From assembly GCA_002914805.1 (NCBI GenBank), contig JXTB01000220.1, positions 239,230-303,229 on the forward strand: DNA of 64,000 bases, read 5' to 3'. Under the pieces are notes generated by a model, which saw nothing but the letters and a program-made list of their open reading frames with translations, searched no databases and was not told where the DNA came from. Source of the DNA: Parasponia andersonii (taxonomy: Eukaryota > Streptophyta > Magnoliopsida > Rosales > Cannabaceae). Position 1 is the stretch's first letter. Each line of letters begins with the position of its first letter. The translations under genes were made by a program, and so were the position numbers. Shown here piece after piece: positions 11,555-22,559 of the stretch.

Positions 11555-13030
11555 TCACAATTCTCCTCTCCTAATAAAAAATTTTGTCCTTGAAATTTGC
11601 TTACTGAATAATTTTGGATGTTGATTTGTCATTTCATCTTCCCGTTCCCATGTAGCCTCTTTTATAGAGTGGCTTTGCCATGAAACTTTAAGTAAAGAAA
11701 TCTTTTTATTTCTCAATTCTTTCTCCTTTTGGTCTAGAATCTGAACTCGATGTTCCTCATAACTTAATTTTTGATCTAGTTCGAGTGGCTCTTGGCTAAG
11801 AATATGGGATGGATCTGATACATATTTCTCAGCATAGAAACATGGAAAATATTGTATATACCTGAAAACTCTGGGGATAGGACAAGCCTATAAGCAGTAG
11901 TCCTAACTTTCTCAAGGATCTCATATGGGCCTACGAATCTCGGACTTTCCAAATTTCATGACACCTTTCATAGGAGCGACCTTAACAAATACTTTATCAC
12001 CAACTGTAAAGGTCGACATTCTAGATCTGCATAAAGCTTTTGCCTACTTCGAGTTACTATCATACGTTTTTTGATCTTCTCAACTACCTCAGCTATATCT
12101 CTAATAATATCGGGACCAAAATAACATCGCTCTCCAACCTCATCCCAGTAAACAGGAGATCTGCACTTTCTCCCATACAACATCTCATAAGGTACAATAC
12201 TAATTATAGCTTGAAAGCTGTTGTTATAAGAACATTATATTAACGGTAGGTAGTGATTCCATTTTCCTTTGAAATCCATAACAAAAGCTCTAAGCATATC
12301 CTCTGGAATTCAAATATTTCTCTCAATCTAACCATTTGTCTGGATGGAATGCAATACTAAATTTCAGTTCAGTTCCCAAAGCTCGTTGTACATTTTCCCA
12401 GAATTTTGAAGTAAATCTAGCATTTCTATCGAGATTATAGAAACTGGAACTCCATGAAGTCTCACAATCTCCTTAATGTACAATGCTGCAAGTTTATCCA
12501 TGGAGTAAGTCATCGAAATCGGAATAAAATGAGCCACCTTAGTGTATCTGTCAACTATAACCCAAACTACATCCTGACGAGATATTGTCTTTGGTAACCC
12601 AACTACAAAATCCGTGATGATCTCCTCCCATTTCCACTCAGGTAATGGAAGTGGCTAAAGTAATCCTGTGGGTCTCTTGTGCTCAGCCTTAATCTGCTAA
12701 CATATTAAGCAACGTTCCACAAACTTAAAAATATCATTTTTCATCCCTGTCCACTAGTAAAGACTCTTAAACTCATTGTACATTTTAGTAGTACCTGGGT
12801 GGACTGAATATAGAGTATTGTGTGCTTTCACTAGAGTTTCTTCCTTGATACATCTGTAATCTAGTACATGAAGTCTACCCTGGAATTTGATCTCTCCTTC
12901 AGTAGAAATGCTGAAATCTGACTTTTTGCCTAACTCCACTAATTCTTTATATCCAATCAATTTAGGATCTTTATTCTGGCCTTGTTTAATCTTTTCTAAT
13001 AAAGTGGATTGCAATGTCATAGCGAATAAT
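11555..13030 (-). pseudogene. gypsy pol C-terminal part: integrase and chromodomain-like tail
   Basis: Integrase joins element cDNA to host DNA. Seen on the minus strand: an H2C2-type zinc region (VHPGTTKMYNEFKSLYW, then CLIC with a stop between), RPTGLL, a core with DFVVGLPKT and VDRYTKVAHFIPIS, a frameshifted segment where the second catalytic acid (SDRDxRFTS) should lie, then YGRKCRSPVYWDEVGE, FHVSMLR and a tail with VSWQSHS and EATWERED. The last two motifs are the short chromodomain-like end of Tekay/Del chromoviruses, thought to guide insertion to heterochromatin. The reading frame ends in a TGA that is also the first three bases of the LTR. Several Trp/Gln codons have become stops (for example TGG to TAG near 12768). 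Confidence 0.85.
11558..11574 (-). promoter_or_regulatory. gypsy polypurine tract
   Basis: Minus strand TTAGGAGAGGAGAATTG directly before the 3' LTR start. It also encodes the last residues of pol. Confidence 0.75.
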
Positions 13031-14440
13031 TTACCAGTAATTAACTCAATGCCTGATCTGTATAAATCTTCCTATAAGGATTTCTTTAACTCATGTAAAA
13101 CTGTCAGATTTCCAAATGATTTCAGACTGAGTGCATCCGCCATATCATTGTCTTTTCCTAGATGATAACTAATGTCGCAATCATAGTCTTTTACTAATTC
13201 TAGCCAACGTCATTACCTCATATTCAATTCTTTCTGAGTATGTACTCCATATAGATAATGCTACCAGATCTTTAATGCAAATACCACTACTGCCAGTTCT
13301 AAATCATAAGTAGGATAATTATACTCATAATCTTTGAACTATCTAGAAGCATAGGCAATCACTTTCCCATTTTGCATGAGAACACATCCTAAACCTTGTT
13401 TCGAAGCATCACTATAAATAACAAACCCCTCTGTACCTAAAGGTATAGTGAAGACTGGTGCTGAAACTAATCTCTACTTCAACTGTTGAAAACACTTTTC
13501 ACACTCATCGGTCCATATGAATTTGTTACTCTTCCTAGTCAATTGTGTGAGTGGCATAGCTATCTTAGAAAATCCCTCAACAAACCTTCTATAATAACCG
13601 GCCAAACCCAGAAAAATTTTGACCTCTGTAATATTGGTAGGTCTAGACCAATTATTAACTGCCTTAATCTTGGTTGGGTCAACAGAAATTCTATCCTGGG
13701 AGATAACATGACCAAGGAATGATACTTTTTCTAACAAAAATTTACATTTCTTGAATTTAGCATATAACTATTTCTCTTTCAATATTTGTAGAGTGATTCT
13801 CAAATGTTCTCTATGCTCTTCTCTAGATCGTGAGTATACCAAAATATCATCGATGAATACAATAACAACCTTGCCTAGGAATTCTTTGAATATTCTATTC
13901 ATTAAATCCATAAATGCTACTGGAGTATTAGTCAGAACAAACGACATTACTAGAAGCTCGTAATGACTATACCGAGTTCTAAAGGTAGTCTTCCGAATAT
14001 CTTTTTCCCTAACTCTCAACTGATGGTAACCACAGCTCAAATCAATCTTTGAAAATATAGAAGCACCCTGTAGTTGATCAAACAAATCATCTATGCAAGG
14101 CAGGGGATCCTTATTTTTAATAGTTACTTTATTAATCTCTCTATAATTAATACACAATCGTATAGTGCCATCTTTCCTTTTCACAAACAGAACTAGCACA
14201 CCCCATGGTGAAAAACTGGGTCATACAAATCCTTTGTCTAATAATTCTTGTACCTTAGTCTTCAGCTCCTTTAATTCTGCTGGGGCCATCTTATAGGGTG
14301 TCTTAGAAATATGTGCAGTACTTGGTACCAAATTAATAGCAAAATTAATCTCTCTTTCACAGGGTAAACCTGGTAAATCCTCTTGAAGTACTTCCAAAAA
14401 GTCTTGCACAATTGGCACATCTTATGGACTCAGCTTTTGC
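13031..14440 (-). pseudogene. gypsy pol: reverse transcriptase and RNase H
   Basis: Seen in order on the minus strand: INFAINLVPSTAHISKTPYK, a stop where a Trp or Arg is expected, [35 protein letters not shown], then FIDD at 13857-13846 (the usual YIDD with Phe for Tyr), [26 protein letters not shown], and RNase H from VIYSDASKQGLGCVLMQNGK to YDLELAVVVFALKIW. After LYGV the sequence jumps to TQKELNMR, losing about 16 residues (the DHKSLKY segment kept in the sister element near 42950), so RNase H is damaged. There are several in-frame stops. Family: Ty3/gypsy, Tekay/Del-like. Confidence 0.9.
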
Positions 14441-14960
14441 TCAATAGATGTATCAAAAACACTAGCTACATATCTTGTAACACCCTTTTCCAATAATTTA
14501 TGAGCTTTCATAGCTGAAATCAAAGGAAAGGTGGATTTATATTCAGTACCCATAAGTACAAACTAGTCAGAATTAGGAGAATGAAATGTCACCATTTTCT
14601 TCTTACAGTCAATCTTAGCAAAATACTTTGATAGCCAGTCCATACCCAAAATAATTTCATAGTCATCTATATCAAGTACAATTAAGTCTGTAAATAACTC
14701 TCTATCATCTACCATAATAGTATAAGCTCTCAAAATTTTGTCTGAATACATAACCTCTCCAGAGGAAAGTGTAGTGCCAAATGGAGTACTCATTTGATCT
14801 ATAGGACGACCCAATCTCCTCCCAAATGTTAATGATGCATGTGAATGTGTGCATCCTAAATCTATTAATGCATGAGCTATAATGCTAGAAATTTATATCG
14901 TACCTGTGATAACAGATGGGTCTGCCTCTATCTCATGTCCAGTGACTATCTCAGTCATAA
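14441..14960 (-). pseudogene. gypsy aspartic protease region
   Basis: Seen: on the minus strand AHALIDLGCTHSH near 14870, then a flap-like DRELFTDLIVLD and the conserved DYEIILGMDWLSKY that follows the protease in this family. The catalytic D-T/S-G is D-L-G here, so the Thr has been replaced. A stop follows GTI just before the domain and another ends the FHSPNSD frame at 14563. Retroviral-type protease that cuts the polyprotein; dead in this copy. Confidence 0.8.
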
Positions 14961-15986
14961 TATACAGCCTACTACCAGGTTTCTTCTGATCATTCACCGC
15001 TTCAGGGCAATCGCATCTGAAACATAACCTCGTAGCTTTATGACACTCTCCAATATGATTCTTACCACAGAGTCTATACTGCTGTAAACCAATAGTAGTG
15101 GTCCTCTGGTCAATCTTGGGATGCTTACCCTGATCAGGTCTAGATTGTTAAGTTGGAACTCCCTTCCTTTTCATATCCTGAGGACGTTGAAACTGAGTCT
15201 GTCCTCCTATTACTTGAAAACTAGGTCTAAAACCTCTTTACATCTCTCTAGCCTATCTTTCTCTCCTAATTTTTTCTTCATCTAGAATATCTTTCTCTAC
15301 CTGCTCGACATCTAGTGCCCTATCTGCGATCTAGGAAATGGTACACCTCTAATTCCACCGGATTTCAAGTCTCTCACAATTGTCTTCTTTAAGCCTTGCA
15401 TGAATCGATCTACCTTTAGCTCATTAGTGGCAACTATGTGAGGTGCATAACGTGAAAGTTTGTCAAACTTGCGAATATACTTTACGAAAGACATCTCTTC
15501 TTGCTTCAGGTTGGCAAACTCAGCCCTTCTATAGGCTTTTATAGTATTGGTAAAATATTTTCCATAGAAAAACTCTCTAAACTTTTCCCATGTCATAGTA
15601 GTAACATCATGAATAGTGCTCATGGTATTCCACCAGTACTTAGCATGGTGTCTTAGTACGAAACTAGCACAAGAAACCTTATCTGTATCAGAAACCTTGG
15701 CATAAGCCAGCATACGCTCAGTGGTCCTAATTTACTGCTCTACCTAAATCAGATCAACCTCGCCATTTAAGGTTGGAGGCTAGAGTTTCCTGAATCTTTC
15801 TCCAGCACTTACACCAATATTTTGTCTTTATTGGGGTGGTGGTGCCGGAGGAATATGTTGATTTTCTTATCTTATACGCTGCTCTAATATGTTTTGTATC
15901 AAATAAGCTAATCGATCAACCTGATTACCACTTTGTGAAGAAGACACACCCTTATTGATATTATTTTGACCCCAAGTAGTCACCAT
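14961..15986 (-). pseudogene. gypsy gag (capsid-nucleocapsid) remnant
   Basis: Gag forms the particle that packages element RNA. The start at 15986 (MVTTWGQNNINK) is the first Met after the PBS. Seen: a proline-rich N-part with stops, then a retrotrans_gag core at 15713-15330 with SCASFVLRHHAKYWWNTM, WEKFREFFYGKYF and FANLKQEEMSFVKYIRKFDKLSRYAPH, then a frameshifted linker and a zinc-knuckle region (LCGKNHIGECHK, LCFRCDCPE) in which the second knuckle has lost its Gly-His core. Length is usual for Tekay gag. Several stops. Confidence 0.85.
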
Positions 15987-16177
15987 ATTGATATCCTAAC
16001 ACCCAAAATCTATAGCTTCAATTATAACCAATAATATTCATTACCAGAATATGAATGTAATTAAAAAAAATTATTACAGATATCAAAATGCATATAAAAA
16101 ACTTACAGAGGAGTGAGGCTTCCTTTCCTTCCCAACATGTATATATGAGTGGTCTTTAGAATCATTATAAAACATAA

Positions 16178-16189
16178 GCTCTGATATCA
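16178..16189 (-). promoter_or_regulatory. primer-binding site (tRNA-Met type)
   Basis: Minus strand TGATATCAGAGC, one mismatch to TGGTATCAGAGC, the initiator-Met tRNA complement used by most plant LTR elements, two bases inside the 5' LTR end. Confidence 0.85.
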
Positions 16190-17110
16190 GCTGTAATATC
16201 CCATGATTCTACACACATACGTAAGAGTATTTATATATTATTTAGTTAGATCGGGAGACACTACTTGACTTAGAAATGGTAAAATAGTGAAAATTCCACT
16301 TATAATTATATATAGTCTAATGTATATGTATATACATACTCATAAAGTGGTCCTCTCATAAATAAATACATAATATACACACACTCAGAACAAGTACAAA
16401 ATGTTCAATCAGGAAACCATAGCATCAAAATGCTCCCATACATAAGCCACAGTCAGAAAGTTGGCGCTCTTCCTCTAACTCACATAGTATCAGTACCCTC
16501 TGCAATGTAAGAATAGTTATGAGTACAAAACTCAATAAGTAACATATGTAGATGCACATGATATATAATAGATAATCATATGATTGGGATCCGTGTGTAT
16601 ATTTTATTGCTTGACAAGACCGTGAATCGCATACTGAACCACTCAGATAACTAATAACTAATAACTAATCATAGGCCATCATATAGAGGTCTCGAGTTCC
16701 AGATATATCTCAAACCCTCTGTGTATTGTAGAGGTCCTCCCCATACTACTATCAGCGTTCTCTCGAAGGAACTAAATAATGTCCCTGAAGGGACCTAATA
16801 ATGTCCCCAGAAGAACTAGAAAATGTCCTCGAAGGAACCAAATATTTGGGTGCTGGCCAACCTCACACTATTCATCAATACTCGTCAGGCAATATAAGTA
16901 CACCACATATTGAAACTCATGCCTCGTGTATATTAGAATGATAGATTTATATTTTTATGCTTCAGGTACAACAGAGTAACAGATAATTTGTTTCATATAA
17001 TTTAAGGATTACCCAAGTATACAAAAACAAATAATTCTTACATTGCAGGTGAAACGTTACTTACCTCAATCTTGGGCTTCTCCCCTTTTTTATTTTTTTC
17101 TCTGTGAAAT

Positions 17111-17247
17111 GCTCTATGCCCTTGGTACAATTGATATGTCCCCATTATTATACTAATATCAAATTATTTGGGATGTTGCACATGTAATGCTATGCAACTC
17201 ATTATTTACATTTGCACCAATAATTAATATACTAATTTTACACACCC

Positions 17248-17283
<36 letters not shown>

Positions 17284-17759
17284 AAGCATGATAAAATGAT
17301 TCTGTCAACACAAAGAAATAGAAATCCTGTTAAATCTGAAAGAAACATTCACAATCATAAGACCAGTAGTTACTAGATAAGTAAAAATAATATGATCTCT
17401 AATGAAAAGAATAAACTAAATGTGTTCAACAACTAACTAAGATTAACTCACATGTATAAGTCATGTTTCAAGTCTTGAAAATTTAAGGTATCAATTTCTT
17501 ATTATTACCCTTATTTAAGCACTTTCATGTACAAATAAGTGGACAAAACTACTCAATTATTATTCAGAATAATTATTTATCACTTTCAGTATAAGGCTAA
17601 ATAATACTTACATAATCTAACTCAAACTAAAACAAATAGGAATGCTACGAGGCCTAGCACATCCTTTTATAATTCTATTACTCAATACTTACTAATATAA
17701 ATCAATAGATATACAAAACATCATGTAAATATTCTCTAAACTAAAAGTATACTTCAAAA
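17111..17759. mobile_element. 649-bp LTR-specific insertion or deletion segment with GAAAT repeats
   Basis: GAAAT occurs at 17106-17110 and 17760-17764; the sister LTR reads straight through (GTGAAATTAATAAC at about 7480). Either a 649-bp element inserted with a 5-bp duplication, or this is ancestral LTR lost from the other copy by slippage on GAAAT. Ends (GCTCTATGCC...TACTTCAAAA) are neither TG..CA nor inverted repeats, and no ORF is present. Confidence 0.6.
17251..17279. repeat. (AT)n microsatellite
   Basis: Alternating A/T run inside the 649-bp segment. Confidence 0.9.
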
Positions 17760-17861
17760 GAAATTAGTAACAAATAGCCATGCACACAGACCCATGAACC
17801 TTAATAACTTTAGTCTTAAAAGTTTGTATTGTAATCAGGCATACAAAACTTGACAATACAA

Positions 17862-17862
<1 letters not shown>

Positions 17863-17906
<44 letters not shown>
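17863..17906. repeat. (AT)n microsatellite, long
   Basis: About 44 bases of alternating T/A in the 5' LTR; creates a meaningless YIYIYI run in a minus-strand ORF. Confidence 0.9.
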
Positions 17907-17910
<4 letters not shown>

Positions 17911-18747
17911 CATGAAATTGACAAACAAGATTCGTCAAACCCAAAGTTTTATAGTATCTATAGGCATAAAAATACTTTAAACAAAGGATATTAATATACA
18001 CTCACTGCACAAAGATAACAAATTACTTGTCGAGATTATGATAACAAAAATAAATAAAAAGCCTCTTCCAAATACCTTAACTTGGATATGAGGTTACGTA
18101 TATTGTTTCTTTCAAAAGACTTAATTTGAGTATATATATACCTTAACTAGAATTGTGTGAAAAGGACTAGAAGAGAGAATAGAAGACTAATAGAAGAACA
18201 ATGGCTGATATAAGTGAAATAAGGCAAAGAGAACATGATATAAATTTATTTGATTTAAAACATTTGCCGACTATACTATGTCGGTCACTTTATACACACT
18301 AATAAAATAATAGCATAATAAGAATCATGTTAATATAATAAATCTTTGATTTGGATTTTATATATTTTTTAATTAATACTTAGTTGTTTACTATATAAGA
18401 GACAAATTAAAGAAAACGACATCTTTAAAATTCAACACAACTTATAGAATTGAAATAAATGCCTTCTCAAATAAGTACTTTAAAAAATCATATTAAGGTA
18501 GTAGACTTAAAGCACACCTTATATCAAGGAGCCTATCTCAAGCATTTCACTATAAAAATTTAGATAGTTGGTATTCACAAGAAAATTTTAGTACGAGTAT
18601 TTAAGATTCTCAATTCGGTTTCTATGAAACATTTTATGCTCAACTAAAAATGTACATATAACTTTAATATAAATGATGTAAAGTCATGTTATTATTGACT
18701 ATTTAATTTTATAAGGAGTTGGATGTCGTACAAAATTTAGGATATCA

Positions 18748-19110
18748 TACGACATATCTCTCAATCCTATACTTTCCAAGTGACTCTCAAAAGCCTTCGC
18801 TGGAAGTATTTTTTCTAAAAAGATCGGCAATGTTGTTTTCGGATATTATCTTCATAATGGTCGCGTCTCCTCGATGTTCTATCTCTCTAATTAGATGATA
18901 CTTGCTCTTTATATAATTTTCTCCTTTGTGACTTCTTAGTTCTTTTGAATTCGCCATTACTCTACTGTTGTCGCAGTATAAAGTCAATGACTTATCTATA
19001 TTTAGAACAATTTCCAAATCAGTAAAGAACTTTCTGAGCCAAATTACTTCTTTAGCTAGTTTACAAGCTGCTATATATCCTGCTTCCATAGTAGAATCTA
19101 CAGTTCTGGT
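18748..19110 (-). pseudogene. copia RNase H and pol C-terminus
   Basis: Seen: minus strand TVDSTMEAGYIAACKLAKEV, IWLRKFF, LYCDNSRVMANSKE, KSKYHLIREIEHRG and a C-terminal IADLFRKN. This is the standard Ty1/copia RNase H (family forms: DSTMEAEYVA, YCDNSGAVANSKE, HIERKYHLIREI, NLADPFTK). The tail runs to the junction with the gypsy element at 18747, beyond which the copia polypurine tract continues at 6500. Confidence 0.9.
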
Positions 19111-19880
19111 TTGTTCTTAGCCTTTAGCTACAAAACCTTTTGGTTGCACTATATAGATGCTTTCTTTAAGATAACTAATCAAAAAAGCTATCTTAATGTC
19201 TATTTACCATATTTCATAGTCTAAATAAGTAGCAATAGATAAGAGGATACGTATGGATTTAAGCATGGCTACTGGCAAGAAAGTCTCTTCATAATCAGCT
19301 CCTTTTTGGGTATAATCATTTGCTACTAACCTAGCCTTAAACATTTTAACTTTTCCATCTGCACCTCTTTTTCTTTTATAAATCCATTTATATCCAATGG
19401 GCCTGACATCTTAAGGTGGATCTACAAGTTCCTAGATAGAATTGGAATATATGAATTCCATTTCTTGGTTCATAGCCTCTTGCTATTTTTCCTTATCAGA
19501 AACTTCCATTGCATGTATATATGTCAATGGGTCATCTTGGCTACTATCAGAAATAGCAACATGTGCTTCTCCAACTTTTCTATAGTGAGCAGGTAGTCTA
19601 ATGACCATTCCACTACGCCGAGTTGCCAAGGTGTTCTGATCTAGAATAATCGTCTTATAATTTTATTGTTCAACAATTGTTGTTTGTTGTGGTCTGATTT
19701 GACTAGAAAGTAATTCCTCTAGTCTAACTTTACTTTGGGATTTGAAATCTATCATATAGTCATTTTCAGGAAAAGTAATTTGTCGATACAAATACCTTTT
19801 TCTCTTGAGGACTATAAAACAAACCTCCTCTTGTGCCTTTTGGATAACCTACAAATAAATAAACCTTTATGCGTGGTTCT
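19111..19880 (-). pseudogene. copia pol linker and reverse transcriptase stub
   Basis: Seen: minus strand GYKWIYKRKRGADGKVKMFKARLVA, then AFLISYLKES and QPKGFVAKG, the first RT motifs of a plant copia element (standard: [25 protein letters not shown]). The sequence then joins directly to TRTVDSTMEA of RNase H near 19110-19130, so fingers are present while palm motifs, including the YVDD catalytic box, and the connection are deleted. Upstream, a linker with MVIRLPAHY connects to integrase. In-frame stops present. Confidence 0.85.
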
Positions 19881-20560
19881 AGTTTCCCAATCTTTCCTTA
19901 TAGTATATGTGATGGGCATCTCCATATGTGAATGTGACATAAACTAGGTTTATGCCCCACAACTCAAAAGGTATCTTTTCGATAGACTTGGAAGGTACTA
20001 CATTCAAAATATAAATAGTGGTTTGTAGTGCATAACTCCAGAATGAGAGAGGTAGGGAAGAGTAGCTCATCATTGATCTAATTATATCAATCAACATTTG
20101 GTTTCTCCTTTCTCCAACACCATTCTGTTGTGGTGTTCCAGGTGTTGTGAGTTGGTATAGGATGCCATTCTCTAGCAAGTGATCCTTGAATTCATTATCA
20201 AGGTATTCACCTTCTTGATCTGATCGAAGAGTTTTTAATGACTTATCTAATTACTTTTCAGCTTCTGCTGTGAATTCTTTGAACTTTTCAAAGGTTTCAT
20301 AGTTTTTTTTGCATATTAGGTATATGTATCCATATCATGAATAATCATCAATAAATGTTACAAACTATTCATAATCACTTCTTGCTTGAATATTCAATAG
20401 ACCGCATAGATCGCTATGCACAAACTCAAAGGGTTTTTTGCCCTTTCGCCCTTAACTAAGAAAAGTCTCTTAGTCATTTTCCCTTTTAGACAAGATTCAC
20501 AAACTGGTAGAGTGCTGACTTTTAGCTCTTCTAAGGATCATCCTTTGCAAATCTGTTTAT
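19881..20560 (-). pseudogene. copia integrase remnant
   Basis: Seen on the minus strand: zinc-finger-like LWHLRLWHINLDRINR, SDQEGEYL(D) (a catalytic Asp block), ENGILYQLTTPGTPQQNGV then GERRN (catalytic Glu; family AERRN), SFWSYALQTTIYILNVVPSK and IPFELWG. After ELWG the expected SLKHxRIWGCPAHV block is missing and a frameshifted linker follows. The middle of the core has several stops and shifts. Confidence 0.85.
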
Positions 20561-21100
20561 CCTATCTAGATTGATATGCCATAACCTAAGGTGCCAAAGA
20601 TATGCATCGTCATCATGAGAAACTTTTTGCTATTTGGGTTTAGGATGTTCTACTTTAAAGATTTCAGTATTAAGCAGTGATTGTTCACCTGGCCTTAACA
20701 TATAAAGTCCATTCTCCATTTTTGTAGAACAAATACTTAAACTATTTCTAGAAATATTAATCTCATTATTAAGAAAAGAAACACCCAAAATTTGTTCAAA
20801 TAGTCTTGAAATAGAAATCAAATTCTTACAAAAACTAAGAAGAAAATAAACATTATTGAATAACAAAAATTATTCCTAAAATGAAGACGAATGACTCCCA
20901 CTGTTTTTGCCAAAATTTTGGCTCTATTACCTACTCTCATTGTGAATTCTCCCTCGACAAGCTCCCCTGAAGAACTAAGCATCTGAAAAGAAGAATAAAT
21001 ATAATTAGTGGCTCTTGAATCAACTATCCAGGGAGATATATCAAATAAATCTTGTTCTACTAAATAAGCTTCTAAAACAAGTAAATTATATTTATCTTTT
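20561..21100 (-). pseudogene. copia protease and GAG-pre-integrase region
   Basis: Seen: WIVDSRATNYIYSSFQMLSS, where the family has W(I/L)DSGATxH, so the active-site Gly is Arg here (R for G) and the protease would be dead; then MRVGNRAKILAKTVGVIRL, and after a break NLISISRLFEQ with SFLNNEINISRNSLSICS, the GAG-pre-integrase segment. Confidence 0.85.
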
Positions 21101-21940
21101 TTCTTCTCTTTCAATTCGGAGAGATACACGTTATAATTTCTCTTTTAATTCCCTTCAACTCTGCAGTGAAAATATTTTCCATTAGGCCTTTTGTCCTTAG
21201 AGTTGTTCTTCTAGGTCTTTTTGGGCTTATACTTAGAGGTACCCTTTCTCTTTCTCTTCCTATTCTGCAACATTTGCTTCAACAACAATTACTAAGCCAT
21301 CTTTACCTTTATCTTTCGATATTGATTCGAAGGTTTGCAATTCGTTGAGCTATTGAGTCATCGTATAATTCAACTTATTCATAATATGGTTGCTCTTGAA
21401 CTGAAGAAAATCAGGTGAGAGTGATTCCAAAATCATATTCACTTGGTTGCAGTCATCGATCATAATTCCAAGAACTTCAGCCTCTCCAAAGTAATTGATC
21501 ATGTTCAAAACATAACTTCTCATTGGAGTTCCTCTCTTCATCTTCGCATTCATAGCCTTTTTAATGGTGTTATGATGAGATTGATCAGATTGGTGCCCAA
21601 ACATAGGCTAGAGAGATTCTATTATCTCATAAGCAATCTCTATCTTTTCACACTTAGCTCTAAGCACGTCGGTCATGCTTGCTAATATATAGCAGCAAGT
21701 TTTATTATTGGCATGAGTCCATTTTTTATAGCTTTCTCGTTCAGCACGAATAGTATTAGCGGTAAGTTGTGGAGGACATTCCTCCATAAGCACAAACTTG
21801 TAGTCTTCGCTAATAAGCACAATATTCATATTACTTTTTCACTTGATAAAATTATCTCCAGTTAATTTTTCATTTGCAAGTAAAGCGATAATACGATTCG
21901 AGGTTGACAAGTTTACTGAAATTAAATAAATAAAATAATA
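21101..21940 (-). pseudogene. copia gag remnant
   Basis: Seen on the minus strand in three frames: SNRIIALLANEKLTGDNFIK, MNIVLISEDYKFVLMEECP, WTHANNKTCCYILASMTDVL, GTPMRSYVLNMINYF, LGIMIDDCNQVNMILESLSP, then a degenerate zinc knuckle GKYFHCRVEGN (first Cys replaced by Tyr). These match the plant copia gag (UBN2-type) order LNGxNFxxWKxxM ... VxxxILxSLPxxF ... CxHC knuckle. Frameshifts near 21340, 21605 and 21835. Confidence 0.85.
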
Positions 21941-22200
21941 TTCAACATATATGAAAATAAATGTCACAAAGCATTCAGAATAGTAAGTATGAAGTATGAT
22001 GTAAGTAGGAAAATACAGAAACTTAATTACTAATTCCACAGTAATTCAATTTTCTCTAATTAAGTGTTGTAATAGGATAGATTATATAATTATTAATTGA
22101 ATTGAAATATTCTCAATTAATAAATAAAACATCAAAATATCTCATAATTTCTTTTATTTAATAACTACCGTTTTTATGGTCAAGATACTATTAACATTCT
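21941..22200 (-). other. probable copia leader, 5' LTR not found
   Basis: AT-rich stretch upstream of gag. I do not find a TGGTATCAGAGC-type primer site or any match to the 3' LTR (4333-6485); the CACTA-derived sequence begins at about 22201. The copia 5' end therefore appears truncated at or near this junction. Confidence 0.5.
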
Positions 22201-22559
22201 TGGTTATTTCGTTATTTCGTTGCCTACTAATCTCGGTGGTTTTCAATACCTATATATATTATTTTATTCATAAACAAATTACCTTAGACTTGCTTAGAAG
22301 TCGGTGAGAGATTATGTATCTCGATATCGATTCCTTAATTGTCATATTTGGATAGTTTGGAATTACATATTATGTGTTGTCGTTCATTTATAGATATTGT
22401 TCTTTGGTCGAGTTACTCTGTTATCTCCCTGTGTTCTCCAGGTATGTCATATATGTAGCACACTTAGGGGAACTATAGCAAGATACTATAGGAATTTTTG
22501 TATTAACGGAACAATATTTAAGCGAATCATAGACCACATCAGAAAGTATTCCTAAATAG
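22201..22559 (+). mobile_element. CACTA copy A, 5' non-coding part
   Basis: Starts GGTTATTTCGTTATTTCGTTG and matches, inverted, the sequence ending at 50072. It includes a shared 'ctccctgtgttctccaggtatgtcatatatgtagcac' stretch upstream of the transposase. No CACTA terminal repeat is seen at the left junction. Confidence 0.65.

Larger units (their letters stand above)
6517..11557 (-). mobile_element. 3' LTR of the 6.5-18.7 kb gypsy element, split
   Basis: About 1952 bp of LTR once the nested solo LTR (7562-10645) and its target duplication are removed. The outer end reads TATAACATCCC where the inner copy of the 5' LTR has TGTAATATCCC, so the terminal dinucleotide has mutated. The piece 6517-7561 matches 16192-17110 plus 17760-17840, and 10646-11557 matches 17840-18747. 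Confidence 0.85.
6517..18747 (-). mobile_element. Tekay/Del-like Ty3/gypsy element, near complete but dead
   Basis: Layout on the minus strand: 5' LTR (18747-16192), PBS (16189-16178), gag-pol (15986-11555), polypurine tract, 3' LTR (11557-6517). The LTR consensus start is TGATATCCTAAA and the end GGGATRTTACA. It sits inside the minus-strand copia element between the RNase H end and the copia polypurine tract: joining the two flanks gives a continuous ...ATGTCGTATGCCTC..., and CATA is present at both junctions, a reduced target-site duplication. The two LTRs differ at roughly one base in ten by eye, so insertion is old. A solo LTR lies in its 3' LTR and a 649-bp segment is present only in its 5' LTR. 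Confidence 0.85.
16192..18747 (-). mobile_element. 5' LTR of the 6.5-18.7 kb gypsy element
   Basis: 2556 bp, minus strand TGATATCCTAAATTTTG... to ...GGGATATTACA. A 649-bp stretch (17111-17759) is absent from the sister LTR. The same LTR in plus orientation begins at 62073. A block of repeated 'atgtccc..gaagga..aaata' phrases lies at 16770-16850 and also in the other two copies. Confidence 0.9.

Noticed and set aside
13486..13963. Plus-strand ORFs over the minus-strand gypsy pol
   Set aside because: Antisense shadows of RT; the minus frame has the domain motifs.
18787..21940. Possible endogenous pararetrovirus
   Set aside because: RT is accompanied by integrase in copia order, a polypurine tract and an LTR; no movement protein or coat protein is seen.
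22060..22200. Expected copia 5' LTR and primer-binding site
   Set aside because: No TGGTATCAGAGC-like sequence and no match to 4333-6485 found here, so not annotated.
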